Positions 8,373-17,691 of a stretch of 64,000 bases of DNA are shown here, one piece after another. The notes below the pieces were generated by a model. It worked only from the letters and a program-made list of their open reading frames with translations. It was not told where the DNA came from and did no database searches. Numbering within the stretch: position 1 is the stretch's first letter; the number at the start of each line of letters is the position of its first letter. The stretch comes from OMIW01 sp044235645 (GTDB taxonomy: Bacteria; Bdellovibrionota_C; UBA2361; OMIW01), in assembly GCA_044235645.1 (NCBI GenBank), contig JBIIHQ010000001.1, positions 124,001 to 188,000 of the forward strand, read 5' to 3'. A program made the translations under genes and the position numbers.

Positions 8373-11300
8373 CCATCTAAAGAGCTTTCAATTGTCAGCC
8401 GTCGTGCTGAGCTTGCTGGTTTCGAGTTCCTTTTCAAGGGCGGATGAGCAGGTGCCCATGGGACTTTCGAAGGCGCATCAAGAGCAGGCGAGTCTCGGGT
8501 GTAAGAGTTGTCATACTTCGACTGACTCCGAGACTATGCATAAAAATCCAGTGGTGACCATTGGGTGTGCAGACTGTCACGGTGGTGATCCATCCGTGAT
8601 GCGAGGGAATGAATCCCCCGAGACGGATGCGTACACTGAACTTAAGAAAAAAGCCCATGTGCTGCCAAAAAATGGGGAGCTCTTTGCAAGTTCGGCGAAC
8701 CCAAAGCATAGCTATGCGAAGCTTCTGAGCGAGTCGGCTGAGTTCGTCCGATTTATGAATCCAGGCGATCTCAGAGTCGCACCCGAGTCGTGTGGGGGCT
8801 GTCACGGGGAAATAGTCTCAGCGGTTGAGAAAAGTCTCATGACGACGAGTGCGATGTTGTGGGGAGGAGCCTCGTACAACAATAATATTCTTCCCTACAA
8901 GCGGTATGTTTTGGGGGAGAGTTACGATAAGGATGGTTCTCCGCGAAGCATTCATGCTGATGGTGAAATTACCGAAACGCAGCGGGCGATGGGAGTGCTT
9001 GATAAATTGCTGCCCCTTCCTCAGTGGGAGGTAACGCAGCCTGGCGATGTCTTTCGGGTATTTGAGCGGGGTGGACTTTTCATCCGTTCTCAGTTCCCTG
9101 ATATTGGAAATCCGAATCCCCTTGAGGAGCCGGGAAAGCCAGACATCCGATCCTCAAATCGTGGTCCGGGTACGGGCTCACGGGTTTCGATTCCCGTCCT
9201 CAACATTCATAAAACGCGGCTCAATGATCCCCACCTCTCCTTTCTAGGAACAAATGATCACCCTGGTGACTACCGGAGTAGTGGATGCACGGCATGTCAT
9301 GCCATCTACGCCAATGACCGCCAACCGCTTCATTCTGCTGAGTATGGGACTCATGGAAATACCGGTAAGAGCATAACAAGCGACCCAACAATTCCTAAAG
9401 ATGAATCAGGTCATCCCCTTAAACATGAATTTACTCGGTCAATACCGACGAGTCAGTGCATGGTATGCCACATGCATCAACCCAATATGTTCGTGAACTC
9501 CTACCTTGGGTTCACGATGTGGGATTACGAATCAGATGCTCCTTTCATGTGGCCGAAGAAGCAGAAGAATCCGACCGATGCGGAGCGATTTGAAGCACAT
9601 TACAAAAATCCTGAGGGGGCGGCGGCGCGAGGACTTTGGAGCGATGAACAATTCCTTAACGAGGTGATGAAGCTCAACGAAAATTTGAAGGATACCCAGT
9701 TTGCCGACTATCACGGACATGGGTGGAACTTCCGGGCGATATTCAAACGGGATCGTAAGGGAAACTTGCTTGATGGGAGGGGTAATAAGGTTGCTCACGA
9801 TGATCCCAAGAAATTCCAAAAAGCCGTCCATCTTGCAGACATTCACCTTGAGAAGGGCATGCACTGTTCTGATTGTCACTTTGGGAGTGACTCTCATGGG
9901 AATGGGAATATGTACGGTGAGGTCGCCCATGCCGTTGAAATTGGCTGCATCGATTGCCACGGTTCGGTCCGAGGACCGGCTACCCTTAGGACATCGGGCC
10001 CGGCGGCACCGAAGGGAGGAACCGATCTGTCATTGAAGCGGACCCCCTTTGGCGAAGAGCTATTCGTCTGGAAGCCCGATGGCCTCTATCAGCGCTCAAT
10101 GGTGACCAAGGGGCTTGAATGGCGAGTGAAGCAGGTACGTGAATCCCTCGATCCGTCGAGCCCCCACTACAATAAAAGGTCAGCAGAGGCAAAAACAGCT
10201 CTCCGATTTTGGCCTCAGAGCACCGAGGTGTCATTCGGTGACCTCAAGACGATCGATGGTGCGGGGGATAAGCTTCCGGAGTTACTCGCCCATGCCGAAG
10301 AAAATATGTCTTGCTTTACCTGTCACAGCTCATGGATGACCAGCTGTGCAGGATGTCATCTCCCGATTGAAGCGAACTGGAAAAAGGAGTCAAACCATTA
10401 CGATGGAAAAACAAGTCGTAACTGGGCCACATACAATCCGCAGGTGGCCCGGGACGATATGTTCCAGATTGGCAAGCATGGTCCCGCAAAGGGGAATCGT
10501 ATTGTGCCCGTGCGCTCATCGAGTGCGCTGGTACTGAGCTCCACGGATATTAATCGACAGAAGATTTATGTGCAGCAGCCTCCTGTCTCAGCGGGAGGAT
10601 TTAGCTCGCAGGCGTTTGCTCCCCATTTTCCCCATACGGTCAGAACGACGGAGACAAAAGGTTGCGCCGATTGTCATATTTCCAAGAAAAATGACAACAA
10701 TGCGATCATGGCGCAGCTTCTGTTGCTAGGAACTAACTTCGTGAATTTCATGGGTCATCATACCTACGTTGCCACGGGAGCTAAGGGGCTTGAGGCAATT
10801 CAGGTGACTGAGTGGGAAGAGCCACAAGCTGTCATAGGAAGCTATCTCCATCGATACGCATACCCTGATTTCTATCGTGAGCATGAAGAGCGGGGAAGGG
10901 AGTTGACCACATCTCATCATCACGCGAGTGAGGGAGGGGTGGTTAATGCGATTCAGCTTCGTGGAGAGTACCTATATACCACCTCAGATAAGGGTGGGTT
11001 TCGGGTATTTGATGTTGCAAGTGTCGCAAACAAGGGTTTCTCGGAGCGAATTGTCACTGCACCAGTGTCGCCTCTTGGTCAGGATACCCACGTGGCGACC
11101 AAGCACGCGACGTCGATGGTGCTCCCGACAAATATGCCGATAGCACCCTTTAGAGAACCTCTGCCCGAAAATCTTGAACAGTCGATGCACCCGCTTTATC
11201 ACTATGCGCTCATTACTGATGCGGAGGAGGGCCTTATCCTCGTTTCGGTGGATACGCTGGCTGATGGCGATCCTGCGAATAACTTCCTTGAGCGGGCACT

Positions 11301-12048
11301 TACCTGGAATGATGGAGGGGTTCTGACCGGCGCAAGCACGATAGCTCTCTCAGGAACTGATGCGCTCATAGGAACTGATCACTCGATCGTCGTCGTTAAT
11401 CTGAATGATCCGCTCCATCCGACGGTGCGAGCGGTAATTCCATCGAACCGTCCGAGTGGGATTGCAGTCCAGTTTCGTTACGGATTTGTGACAGACAGGG
11501 ATGGATTCCATGTGATTGACCTTACCGATATAAACAATCCTCGTCGGGTCTCCTCGGGTGATATATCCCTCGCTGATGCCCGAAATGTCTATGTGGCGCG
11601 CACTTATGCCTATGTCTCCGGCGGTCGCGATGGGTTAGTGATTGTTGATATCGAGCGACCCGAGCATCCTAAGATTTACGATCGATTCACCGATGAGGGT
11701 CGGATACGTGACCTGAACGACGTTAAGATAGCGACGACGAATGCGACCCTTTTCGCCTATCTTGCCGATGGTAACGAGGGACTGAAAGTCATTCAACTGA
11801 CAGACCCAGAGAGGACACCCAATTTTTATGGGTTCTCGCCGGAGGTCAAACCGAAAGTAATCGCAACCCGCACCACCGCGGGTCCCGCACTAGCGATATC
11901 AAAACCGCTTGACCGGGATCGAGCGGTCGATGAGAGTGGGAATCAGGTCAGCGTATTTGGAAGAATCGGTTCGCGCCCTTTTACCTTGGAGGAAATGCGT
12001 AAGCTATGGGTGCGGCCCGACGGTGGATTGTATACGGTGGATGATTAG
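8353..12048 (+). CDS. secreted decaheme cytochrome fused to LVIVD beta-propeller
   Basis: This is a 1231-residue exported protein starting at ATG 8353, within the end of the barrel gene. A hydrophobic signal peptide ends near SRA before DEQ. Ten CXXCH motifs lie between residues 50 and 775 (CKSCH, CADCH, CGGCH, CTACH, CMVCH, CSDCH, CIDCH, CFTCH, CAGCH, CADCH). From about residue 860 to 1210 the sequence changes to repeated units such as GGFRVFDV, GLILVSVD, GFHVIDLTD, GLVIVDI and GLKVIQLTD, the signature of LVIVD repeats, which form a beta-propeller. The heme part should carry electrons; the propeller may bind a partner or substrate at the cell surface. The gene ends the operon and faces a convergent gene 32 bases away. 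Motifs are seen directly; surface location and terminal-reductase/oxidase role are inferred. Confidence 0.82.
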   Translation: MLYFSSSHLKSFQLSAVVLSLLVSSSFSRADEQVPMGLSKAHQEQASLGCKSCHTSTDSETMHKNPVVTIGCADCHGGDPSVMRGNESPETDAYTELKKKAHVLPKNGELFASSANPKHSYAKLLSESAEFVRFMNPGDLRVAPESCGGCHGEIVSAVEKSLMTTSAMLWGGASYNNNILPYKRYVLGESYDKDGSPRSIHADGEITETQRAMGVLDKLLPLPQWEVTQPGDVFRVFERGGLFIRSQFPDIGNPNPLEEPGKPDIRSSNRGPGTGSRVSIPVLNIHKTRLNDPHLSFLGTNDHPGDYRSSGCTACHAIYANDRQPLHSAEYGTHGNTGKSITSDPTIPKDESGHPLKHEFTRSIPTSQCMVCHMHQPNMFVNSYLGFTMWDYESDAPFMWPKKQKNPTDAERFEAHYKNPEGAAARGLWSDEQFLNEVMKLNENLKDTQFADYHGHGWNFRAIFKRDRKGNLLDGRGNKVAHDDPKKFQKAVHLADIHLEKGMHCSDCHFGSDSHGNGNMYGEVAHAVEIGCIDCHGSVRGPATLRTSGPAAPKGGTDLSLKRTPFGEELFVWKPDGLYQRSMVTKGLEWRVKQVRESLDPSSPHYNKRSAEAKTALRFWPQSTEVSFGDLKTIDGAGDKLPELLAHAEENMSCFTCHSSWMTSCAGCHLPIEANWKKESNHYDGKTSRNWATYNPQVARDDMFQIGKHGPAKGNRIVPVRSSSALVLSSTDINRQKIYVQQPPVSAGGFSSQAFAPHFPHTVRTTETKGCADCHISKKNDNNAIMAQLLLLGTNFVNFMGHHTYVATGAKGLEAIQVTEWEEPQAVIGSYLHRYAYPDFYREHEERGRELTTSHHHASEGGVVNAIQLRGEYLYTTSDKGGFRVFDVASVANKGFSERIVTAPVSPLGQDTHVATKHATSMVLPTNMPIAPFREPLPENLEQSMHPLYHYALITDAEEGLILVSVDTLADGDPANNFLERALTWNDGGVLTGASTIALSGTDALIGTDHSIVVVNLNDPLHPTVRAVIPSNRPSGIAVQFRYGFVTDRDGFHVIDLTDINNPRRVSSGDISLADARNVYVARTYAYVSGGRDGLVIVDIERPEHPKIYDRFTDEGRIRDLNDVKIATTNATLFAYLADGNEGLKVIQLTDPERTPNFYGFSPEVKPKVIATRTTAGPALAISKPLDRDRAVDESGNQVSVFGRIGSRPFTLEEMRKLWVRPDGGLYTVDD

Positions 12049-12080
12049 TGAAGCGTATGACTCGGTATTTTGCTGCGAGT

Positions 12081-13724
12081 TTAATACCCTCGACGATGCT
12101 CCCCTCCCTTGAATTGAGGCCATGGGGCTGAATAGGGGCGGTGTTTTCCTGGGGCGCTATTAATGAGCCCGGCGAGGTTGGTCCACACGTAGAGCGCTCC
12201 CTGATTCTTGGCGATGCCACCCCCATTTGTTCCAACGACCACTTCGAGGGAGCCGTCTCCATCAACGTCTCCGACCGCTGGTCCAGTCAAAATAGCTTCT
12301 CCACCGAATCGGGTTGTAAGGATATTTGGATTACCATTCGAGCAAGTTTTATCAGCACACGTGAGTATTCTCCCCGTTTTTCCTTCATATACCCCTACGG
12401 TCCGAGAGTTCGATGCGAGAACCTCGAGCGAGCCATTTCCATCCACGTCAGCAATCACCGGAGACATGAAAAATCCAGCGAATGGATTGTGAGAAGCAGG
12501 CTCCTCCAGGTTACGAACCCACATTCGGCGCCTTCTCTTAATATCGAATGCAACGAGTTTGCTTTTTCCATCGCCACCGAATGATTTATCTCCGTTGACC
12601 GTAATGACAACATCCTTGTATCCATCTTCGTTTAAATCTCCGACCGCGGGTGTAGAGGAAAAGCAAGTCGGCACCTTAAACCTATGAAGCACCTTCCCCG
12701 TACGCGGAGAAGCAACTGTGAGCCACTTGCCCCGCTTGTTGCTCGAACCCTCGGGAAAAAAACACCCAGTTCCCTGAACAATCTCAACCCCTCGGAATCG
12801 CGGAGTTACATCGGCGATAGACGGGGAGCCTTGGAGAACCTGGTCGAAGGGGGTAAGCCACTTAACGACCCGATTACTTCGGAATTGGAACGGCACAAGA
12901 GGATTTTGCTTCTGTTGCGAATCGAGCGCGTAGAGAAGGCCCCCGTTTTGGGTCGGGGGACGTATAACCTTGTTTTCTGAGATGTCAGTTGTCGCTATCA
13001 CCTCCTGAGTTCCGTCGCGATTGATGTCGGTAAACGATGGGGATGAAAAAACTGTGTCTCCCGCCAGCAGGAACCAACGTGTCGTGCCATCGGAGTTCAG
13101 CAGGTAGACCCTTCTATCAAATCCCCCAAATGCGATCTCGAGCTTTCCGTCGCGGTCAACATCCGAGAGCGCAGGGGTTGAGAACACTGAGTACAGCCTT
13201 TCTGAAAAGTTGGCCTGTTTCGCCCACTGAGCAAGATTAAAATCCCAGATTTTCCGGCCCGTTTTTCCCTCAAACGCAGCAACACCTCCCTTGCACTCTG
13301 ATTCAAATCCTCCATACCCGATTACGACTTGTTTTTTGCCAGTACCACGCAGATCCCCGACGGCCGGAGAGGAATTGATCCGGTCTCCCGAACCTCCACA
13401 AGAATGATTTGCCGTTTTTGCAGTCCACATATGGGTGCCGTTTGAGCGATAGGCATGAATCAGTCCGTCAGCACCGGCAGCAACTATCTCCATTCCGTTC
13501 TTGAGGTCCCCATCAAGGTCCGCGATGACAGGGGAACTTCGTCGAACCGGACCCCCCGGAAGTAGTTTTCCCGGCCGAAGCGGGGCATCGGTTGAGAGAC
13601 CCGGGCGATCGAATCCCGATAGTGATGGAGCATCAATCCACGAATCAGCCGTGGCGGGTAGAGGACGCCCGAGATAAGCAAGAGCGAAAGAAACGGTTGA
13701 GATATAAAATGTGCGGGAGTACAT
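12081..13724 (-). CDS. secreted FG-GAP/VCBS repeat protein
   Basis: This is a 547-residue protein with a signal peptide (about residues 1-26, ending near ATA before DSW). The body contains at least seven repeats of the form (A/S)DxDGDG-xxE(V/I)(V/I)xx, for example IADLDGDLKNGMEIV, LSDVDRDGKLEIAFG, FTDINRDGTQEVIAT and VGDVDGDGSLEVVVG. These are FG-GAP/VCBS calcium-binding blades that usually form a seven-bladed propeller. Interspersed segments with xVYLLNSDG or LVAFDI resemble PQQ-type blades. It should act outside the cytoplasm in adhesion or binding. It is convergent with the decaheme-LVIVD gene, so it is not in that operon, although both encode secreted propellers. No catalytic residues are seen. 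Confidence 0.8.
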   Translation of the reverse strand: MYSRTFYISTVSFALAYLGRPLPATADSWIDAPSLSGFDRPGLSTDAPLRPGKLLPGGPVRRSSPVIADLDGDLKNGMEIVAAGADGLIHAYRSNGTHMWTAKTANHSCGGSGDRINSSPAVGDLRGTGKKQVVIGYGGFESECKGGVAAFEGKTGRKIWDFNLAQWAKQANFSERLYSVFSTPALSDVDRDGKLEIAFGGFDRRVYLLNSDGTTRWFLLAGDTVFSSPSFTDINRDGTQEVIATTDISENKVIRPPTQNGGLLYALDSQQKQNPLVPFQFRSNRVVKWLTPFDQVLQGSPSIADVTPRFRGVEIVQGTGCFFPEGSSNKRGKWLTVASPRTGKVLHRFKVPTCFSSTPAVGDLNEDGYKDVVITVNGDKSFGGDGKSKLVAFDIKRRRRMWVRNLEEPASHNPFAGFFMSPVIADVDGNGSLEVLASNSRTVGVYEGKTGRILTCADKTCSNGNPNILTTRFGGEAILTGPAVGDVDGDGSLEVVVGTNGGGIAKNQGALYVWTNLAGLINSAPGKHRPYSAPWPQFKGGEHRRGY

Positions 13725-13956
13725 GGGAATAATATCAGGGAAATTATGTGCTCAGTGTTTCTGTGATATCGGTTAGAAGTCAAAGTAGTCTAAGGATTTG
13801 AGCCGGATCAGTTATACTGCATTCTTTACCTTTCCACTTTCGCCCCGAAATTCCCGAGAGGACAAGGGGTAAGACATTTTTTAAAAAAATTTCCTCTTAA
13901 GTCAGAACCATTTTGGTAACGTGTTAGGATTAGGGAGAGAATGACAGGAAGGGTCA
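13725..13956. other. divergent intergenic region without recognised gene
   Basis: These 232 bases separate the divergent FG-GAP and TIM-barrel genes. They include an A/T stretch around 13880-13900 (a T-run next to an A-run). No tRNA-like fold or small gene is supported. Both promoters are expected here, but I found no convincing -35/-10 pair. Confidence 0.4.
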
Positions 13957-14886
13957 GTGCTTATACTTGTGCGGGTAGTGCGGATGTACCAAGAAACGCC
14001 AAACGTATTCTTCTCCCTCGGAATTTTCAGATATTGGCTTACTTCAGAGGGGGCCCGTCGCAAATTAGATGTATACTTGCAACATTTGGCGTCTCAGGTT
14101 TCGGACACTCTAGGGGTGGAGATGTCGGTTCCATGGTCGGGCCTCTCGGAACTCGCTGAGCAGCGGCTCTCCGGAACGTATCGGTTCGAAATCGATACCC
14201 GGTTCTCGTTTATTTCACCCGAGACAGTCGCTGCTCTCACGGCTGAGCGCCCCCTCCGCATCCATCTTCCCCCCGTGAAGACGCTGCGAGCAAGCCAGGT
14301 ACCCGCCGTGGGGAGAGCGCTTCATGATTTGGTTGAAACAGGACTGATTGCAGCAGTGACGCACCCCGATGGGGCCTCGGTGGCCCAATGGGATGCGCTC
14401 GTTTCGGTTCTTCCTGAGCGGCTTCGGCTGACCGTAGAGAACATGGATTGCCAGAAAATGAGCTTTCAGCGACTCACCGAGATTACCGACCTGCTGCGTC
14501 GGTATCCTCGGCTGAATGCGACATTCGATATTTGCCACTGGTTGGAGCTCGGTAGACACATTATTGACAGTGAGCTCTATCTTTTCGCCAGCATCAATCG
14601 CGAGCGAGTCGACACTATTCACTATTCGGTCCCGACCTCTTTGGCATCAGACTACGGAGACGCTGCGGAAGCGGGAGAGAGACACTTCATTGCCCACGGC
14701 AGCGGATGGGAGACCTTGCGCCCGTTGTTCAAAGTATTTTGCGGGGTACGTGACATCGTAATTGAAGGAGGAGTTCCCTTTGGAGCGACCAAACTATTCG
14801 AGGGCGAACTCGCGGAGCTTGGGTTGATTGATACGACAGGGAGTCACCCACGGCGAGGCGACCTTTCTTTTAACGCAGTGGCCTGA
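13957..14886 (+). CDS. TIM-barrel protein, sugar phosphate isomerase/AP endonuclease-2-like
   Basis: This is a 309-residue soluble protein. GTG 13957 follows AGGAAGGG; ATG 13984 is an alternative. Strand-end motifs occur in the order expected for the AP-endonuclease-2/xylose-isomerase-like barrel: VTHPD, LTVENMD, ATFDICHW, IHYSVP, HFIAHGSG and IVIEGG. Their Glu, Asp and His residues match the usual metal-binding positions, so a divalent-metal-dependent isomerase, epimerase or endonuclease-like activity is plausible. I cannot name the substrate. It is flanked by a divergent secreted-protein gene and a convergent helicase gene, so it is probably a single-gene unit. Confidence 0.55.
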   Translation: MLILVRVVRMYQETPNVFFSLGIFRYWLTSEGARRKLDVYLQHLASQVSDTLGVEMSVPWSGLSELAEQRLSGTYRFEIDTRFSFISPETVAALTAERPLRIHLPPVKTLRASQVPAVGRALHDLVETGLIAAVTHPDGASVAQWDALVSVLPERLRLTVENMDCQKMSFQRLTEITDLLRRYPRLNATFDICHWLELGRHIIDSELYLFASINRERVDTIHYSVPTSLASDYGDAAEAGERHFIAHGSGWETLRPLFKVFCGVRDIVIEGGVPFGATKLFEGELAELGLIDTTGSHPRRGDLSFNAVA

Positions 14887-14924
14887 AACGGTACTTTGGT
14901 AAGGTAGACATTTTTTAGGGCTAT

Positions 14925-17333
14925 TTATCCTTCTCGACCGTCCTCTTGTGCCACTCGTAAACGGGCATATTTCAGCAACAATCGCTTAGAAACAGGAGGA
15001 GACTCAAATGCGATGGTGATCTTTGCCTGTTCGGGTTTTTTTGTGACATCGCCCTCAATTCTTGTGATGGCACCGAGCCCGAAGGTCGGGTGAAAAACTC
15101 TGAGCCCAATTGCAACCTGCTCAGATGAGAGAAGAGGGCGCGGGTCCTCCGCCTGAAATGAATCAGCAGAGCGAATTGTCGGATGGGGCTGCCCACTCGC
15201 CGTTAGTTGACCGGGGCTGGCTCGCCGGTTCTCACCGAAACCGACGGGGGATTGCGCAGGCCTCGTTCGATTACGACTGACCTTCCCCCAAAGTCGGCTA
15301 TGTTCTTGCTCAACCGGTTCGTATCGTGTCGCATGCAGGACACTTGCTTCAGTAACAGCCTCCACGAGGTTACCCGGAATGTCACGCAAAAATCGACTTG
15401 CAAAGCGGACACCCCCGGACGAACCGAATCCTCCTCCCGCTGAGAACATCTCCCGTTGCATAGAACGGGTCAGGAACAGTTTTTTCATCGCTCGGGTGAT
15501 TCCGACATAACAGAGCCGACGTTCCTCCTCGAGTGCGGGGGGATCTTCAAGTGAGCGATAGTGTGGGATGAGGCCCTCCTCAAGTCCGGTGAGAAAGACG
15601 ACAGGAAACTCCAATCCTTTAGCGAGGTGGAGCGTTGTCAACGAGACCGCGCCACTGGGGCCTCCTTGATCCTCACGGGGCATGTCAGCGCTCGAACTGA
15701 GCGATATTCTGTCGAGAAAGGTCGCGATCGTCTGAGTAGGATTCTCCCCAGCGAGATCGAATTGCGCGGAGAAACCCTGCAGTTCGACCAGGTTCTCTAT
15801 GCGCGATTGAGATTCATCTCCTCCGATAGCCTCAAGTCGGGCGCGATATCCTGATGACTCTACTATCTCTCGGATAAGATCCGACAATGAGAGGAACTGG
15901 GCCTTGGCGAGGAGCTGATCGTAAAGTTCAACAAAACGGGCTATCGGCTTAGCCTGGTTGGCGACAGAACGAGCCACCTGAATAAGGTTCATCCGATGAG
16001 CTCCCGCGATTGATTCAAGCTGTCCGATGGCGGTCGCCCCAATTCCGCGGGGAGGTGTATTAATGACTCGGAGCACTGATTGAGAATCATCGGGGTTTAT
16101 CAAGATTCTCAGGTACGCGAGAATATCTTTAACCTCCTTTCGGTCGTAGAACTTGAGACCACCGAAAATCCGATAGGGAATCTTCGCGGTGATGAGAGCA
16201 TCCTCGAGCGCGCGAGATTGAGCATTGGTTCGGTAAAAAATAGCGATCGAAGAGTAAGAGAGTGTCGGGTCAGTTGTCACTTCACCGATGGTTCGTGCAA
16301 CATACTCGGCCTCGTCTGTTTCATCCTGACCAACGAACAGAGAGATCGGATCCCCCTCTTTTCCTTCCGTCCAAAGATTCTTCTCCTTTCGGTGTCTATT
16401 CTCGGAAATAACTGAATTAGCAGCCTTGAGGATCGTACCAGTTGACCGATAGTTCTGATCGAGCACCACGACCGAAGTTCCCGGGAAATCGAGATCGAAG
16501 TTGATGATGGTAGATACTTTGGCTCCACGAAATGAATAAATGGATTGATCATCATCGCCTACTACGAGGATATTACGTCTCGGCTCCGCGAGCATTTTAA
16601 GGAGAAGATATTGAACCTTATTGGTATCCTGAAACTCATCCACCAGGATGTAGTGAAGGTGGTGTTGATACAGTTGGAGTATATCGGGACGAGTACGAAA
16701 AAGGAGGAGCGTCTTGCAAAGGAGATCGCCGAAATCCATCGCCTGAGCCCGGAGCAGTGCATACTGGTATTTTCCGTATAACTCCGCTGCGACGGAGAGG
16801 TTATACGAGCCTTTTATCGTCACTGCTTTCTCTGGCTCAATATCCTCGTTTTTCCACCGATCGATGCAACCTAAAACAAATGTCGGGGTAATATTTTTGT
16901 CAGTTACATTCTGCTCCTTGAGGACCTTTTTCATGAGGCTGGTGGAGTCTTGGTCATCATAAATAACAAAATCTCCGGGAAAGCCTATGAGCTTGCCATG
17001 CCGCCGAAGTATGCGAAGGCATGCCGAGTGGAATGTGCTAACCCACAGCCCTTCGGCCTGGTCGTGGAGAAGAGCTTTCAGCCGATGTTTCATCTCATCG
17101 GCGGCTTTGTTGGTGAAGGTAACGGCGAGGATATCCTGAGGTCTCGCCCGTTTACTGGTGATAAGGTGGGCAATGCGGTGCGTAAGGACTCTCGTCTTCC
17201 CACTTCCTGCGCCCGCTAATACGAGAAGGGGCCCGTCTCCATGTGTGACCGCAGCGAGCTGCGGAGGATTCAGGGAGGTTCCGACGCGGGATAGTTCGTC
17301 TGACAAATCGATAACTTCTGCACTCGTGTTCAC
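14925..17333 (-). CDS. uvrD: UvrD/PcrA-type superfamily 1 DNA helicase
   Basis: This is an 802-residue 3'-5' DNA helicase of repair and replication. The GTG start at 17333 has GGAG 7 bases upstream. Motifs in order: Q-motif LNPPQLAAVTHGDGP, Walker A GAGSGKT, Ia FTNKAADEM, II VDEFQDT, III VGDDDQSIYSFRGA, IV-V LDQNYRST and LTTLHLAKGLEFPVVF, VI YVGITRAMK. Family members unwind DNA in nucleotide excision and mismatch repair and remove RecA filaments. The C-terminal tail has HPTFGLGAI, the Tudor-like element of PcrA/UvrD that binds RNA polymerase. The length is somewhat above E. coli UvrD (720). It points away from the DnaA-box cluster upstream. UvrD and PcrA cannot be separated on sequence alone. 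Confidence 0.93.
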   Translation of the reverse strand: MNTSAEVIDLSDELSRVGTSLNPPQLAAVTHGDGPLLVLAGAGSGKTRVLTHRIAHLITSKRARPQDILAVTFTNKAADEMKHRLKALLHDQAEGLWVSTFHSACLRILRRHGKLIGFPGDFVIYDDQDSTSLMKKVLKEQNVTDKNITPTFVLGCIDRWKNEDIEPEKAVTIKGSYNLSVAAELYGKYQYALLRAQAMDFGDLLCKTLLLFRTRPDILQLYQHHLHYILVDEFQDTNKVQYLLLKMLAEPRRNILVVGDDDQSIYSFRGAKVSTIINFDLDFPGTSVVVLDQNYRSTGTILKAANSVISENRHRKEKNLWTEGKEGDPISLFVGQDETDEAEYVARTIGEVTTDPTLSYSSIAIFYRTNAQSRALEDALITAKIPYRIFGGLKFYDRKEVKDILAYLRILINPDDSQSVLRVINTPPRGIGATAIGQLESIAGAHRMNLIQVARSVANQAKPIARFVELYDQLLAKAQFLSLSDLIREIVESSGYRARLEAIGGDESQSRIENLVELQGFSAQFDLAGENPTQTIATFLDRISLSSSADMPREDQGGPSGAVSLTTLHLAKGLEFPVVFLTGLEEGLIPHYRSLEDPPALEEERRLCYVGITRAMKKLFLTRSMQREMFSAGGGFGSSGGVRFASRFLRDIPGNLVEAVTEASVLHATRYEPVEQEHSRLWGKVSRNRTRPAQSPVGFGENRRASPGQLTASGQPHPTIRSADSFQAEDPRPLLSSEQVAIGLRVFHPTFGLGAITRIEGDVTKKPEQAKITIAFESPPVSKRLLLKYARLRVAQEDGREG

Positions 17334-17459
17334 TGAGGGGCTCCACGAAGGTGAGGGGTAGAACGCAGGTTGTGTCGTAGTAGGGACTCACGACGTTGTC
17401 GGGCTGAAAAGGCTTTCAGGGTTACACTACTTGTGTTTTCCCTCGGAGGCAAAGAGCGA

Positions 17460-17691
17460 CCAATCGTCAGATTTTGATTTTTTGTTTTATATTATCGACC
17501 GTAGTATCCTCTCGGTTTCGGGTGAATGGGGAGATTTTCATTCGTATCAAGGGGTTCTATGATTTTATACCCCGTTCTCCCCAGCTTTTCCACAGTTATC
17601 CACAGAGTTATCCACAGGTGTGGATAACCGGTATAGTCGGGGATATATCTGTGGATAACTCTTACAATAATTTGATAAAATAAGACTATTT
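17460..17691. other. candidate replication origin (oriC-like region)
   Basis: The 358-base gap between divergent uvrD and rlmE has the parts expected of a bacterial origin. On the left is AT-rich DNA containing GATTTTTTGTTTT (17476-17488), which fits the E. coli 13-mer unwinding repeat GATCTNTTNTTTT at all but one fixed position. In the middle are five DnaA boxes within 73 bases. On the right is another AT-rich stretch up to the rlmE start. No dnaA, dnaN, gidA or parAB lies in the window, so a DnaA-titration site or a DnaA-controlled promoter remains possible. Confidence 0.5.
17586..17658. promoter_or_regulatory. cluster of five DnaA boxes
   Basis: Perfect TTATCCACA boxes lie at 17596-17604 and 17608-17616 on the + strand. 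Perfect copies lie on the - strand at 17619-17627 and 17650-17658 (read as TGTGGATAA). A one-mismatch box, TTTTCCACA, lies at 17586-17594. The first four are spaced 10-12 bases apart, about one helical turn, which suits cooperative DnaA binding. Chance occurrence of four exact 9-mers in 63 bases is very unlikely. Confidence 0.85.

Noticed and set aside
65..12048. Dissimilatory nitrite/sulfite reduction operon (Nrf, Dsr or Qrc)
   Set aside because: No NrfA CXXCK motif, no siroheme motifs and no molybdopterin subunit; only the Fe-S part resembles NrfC.
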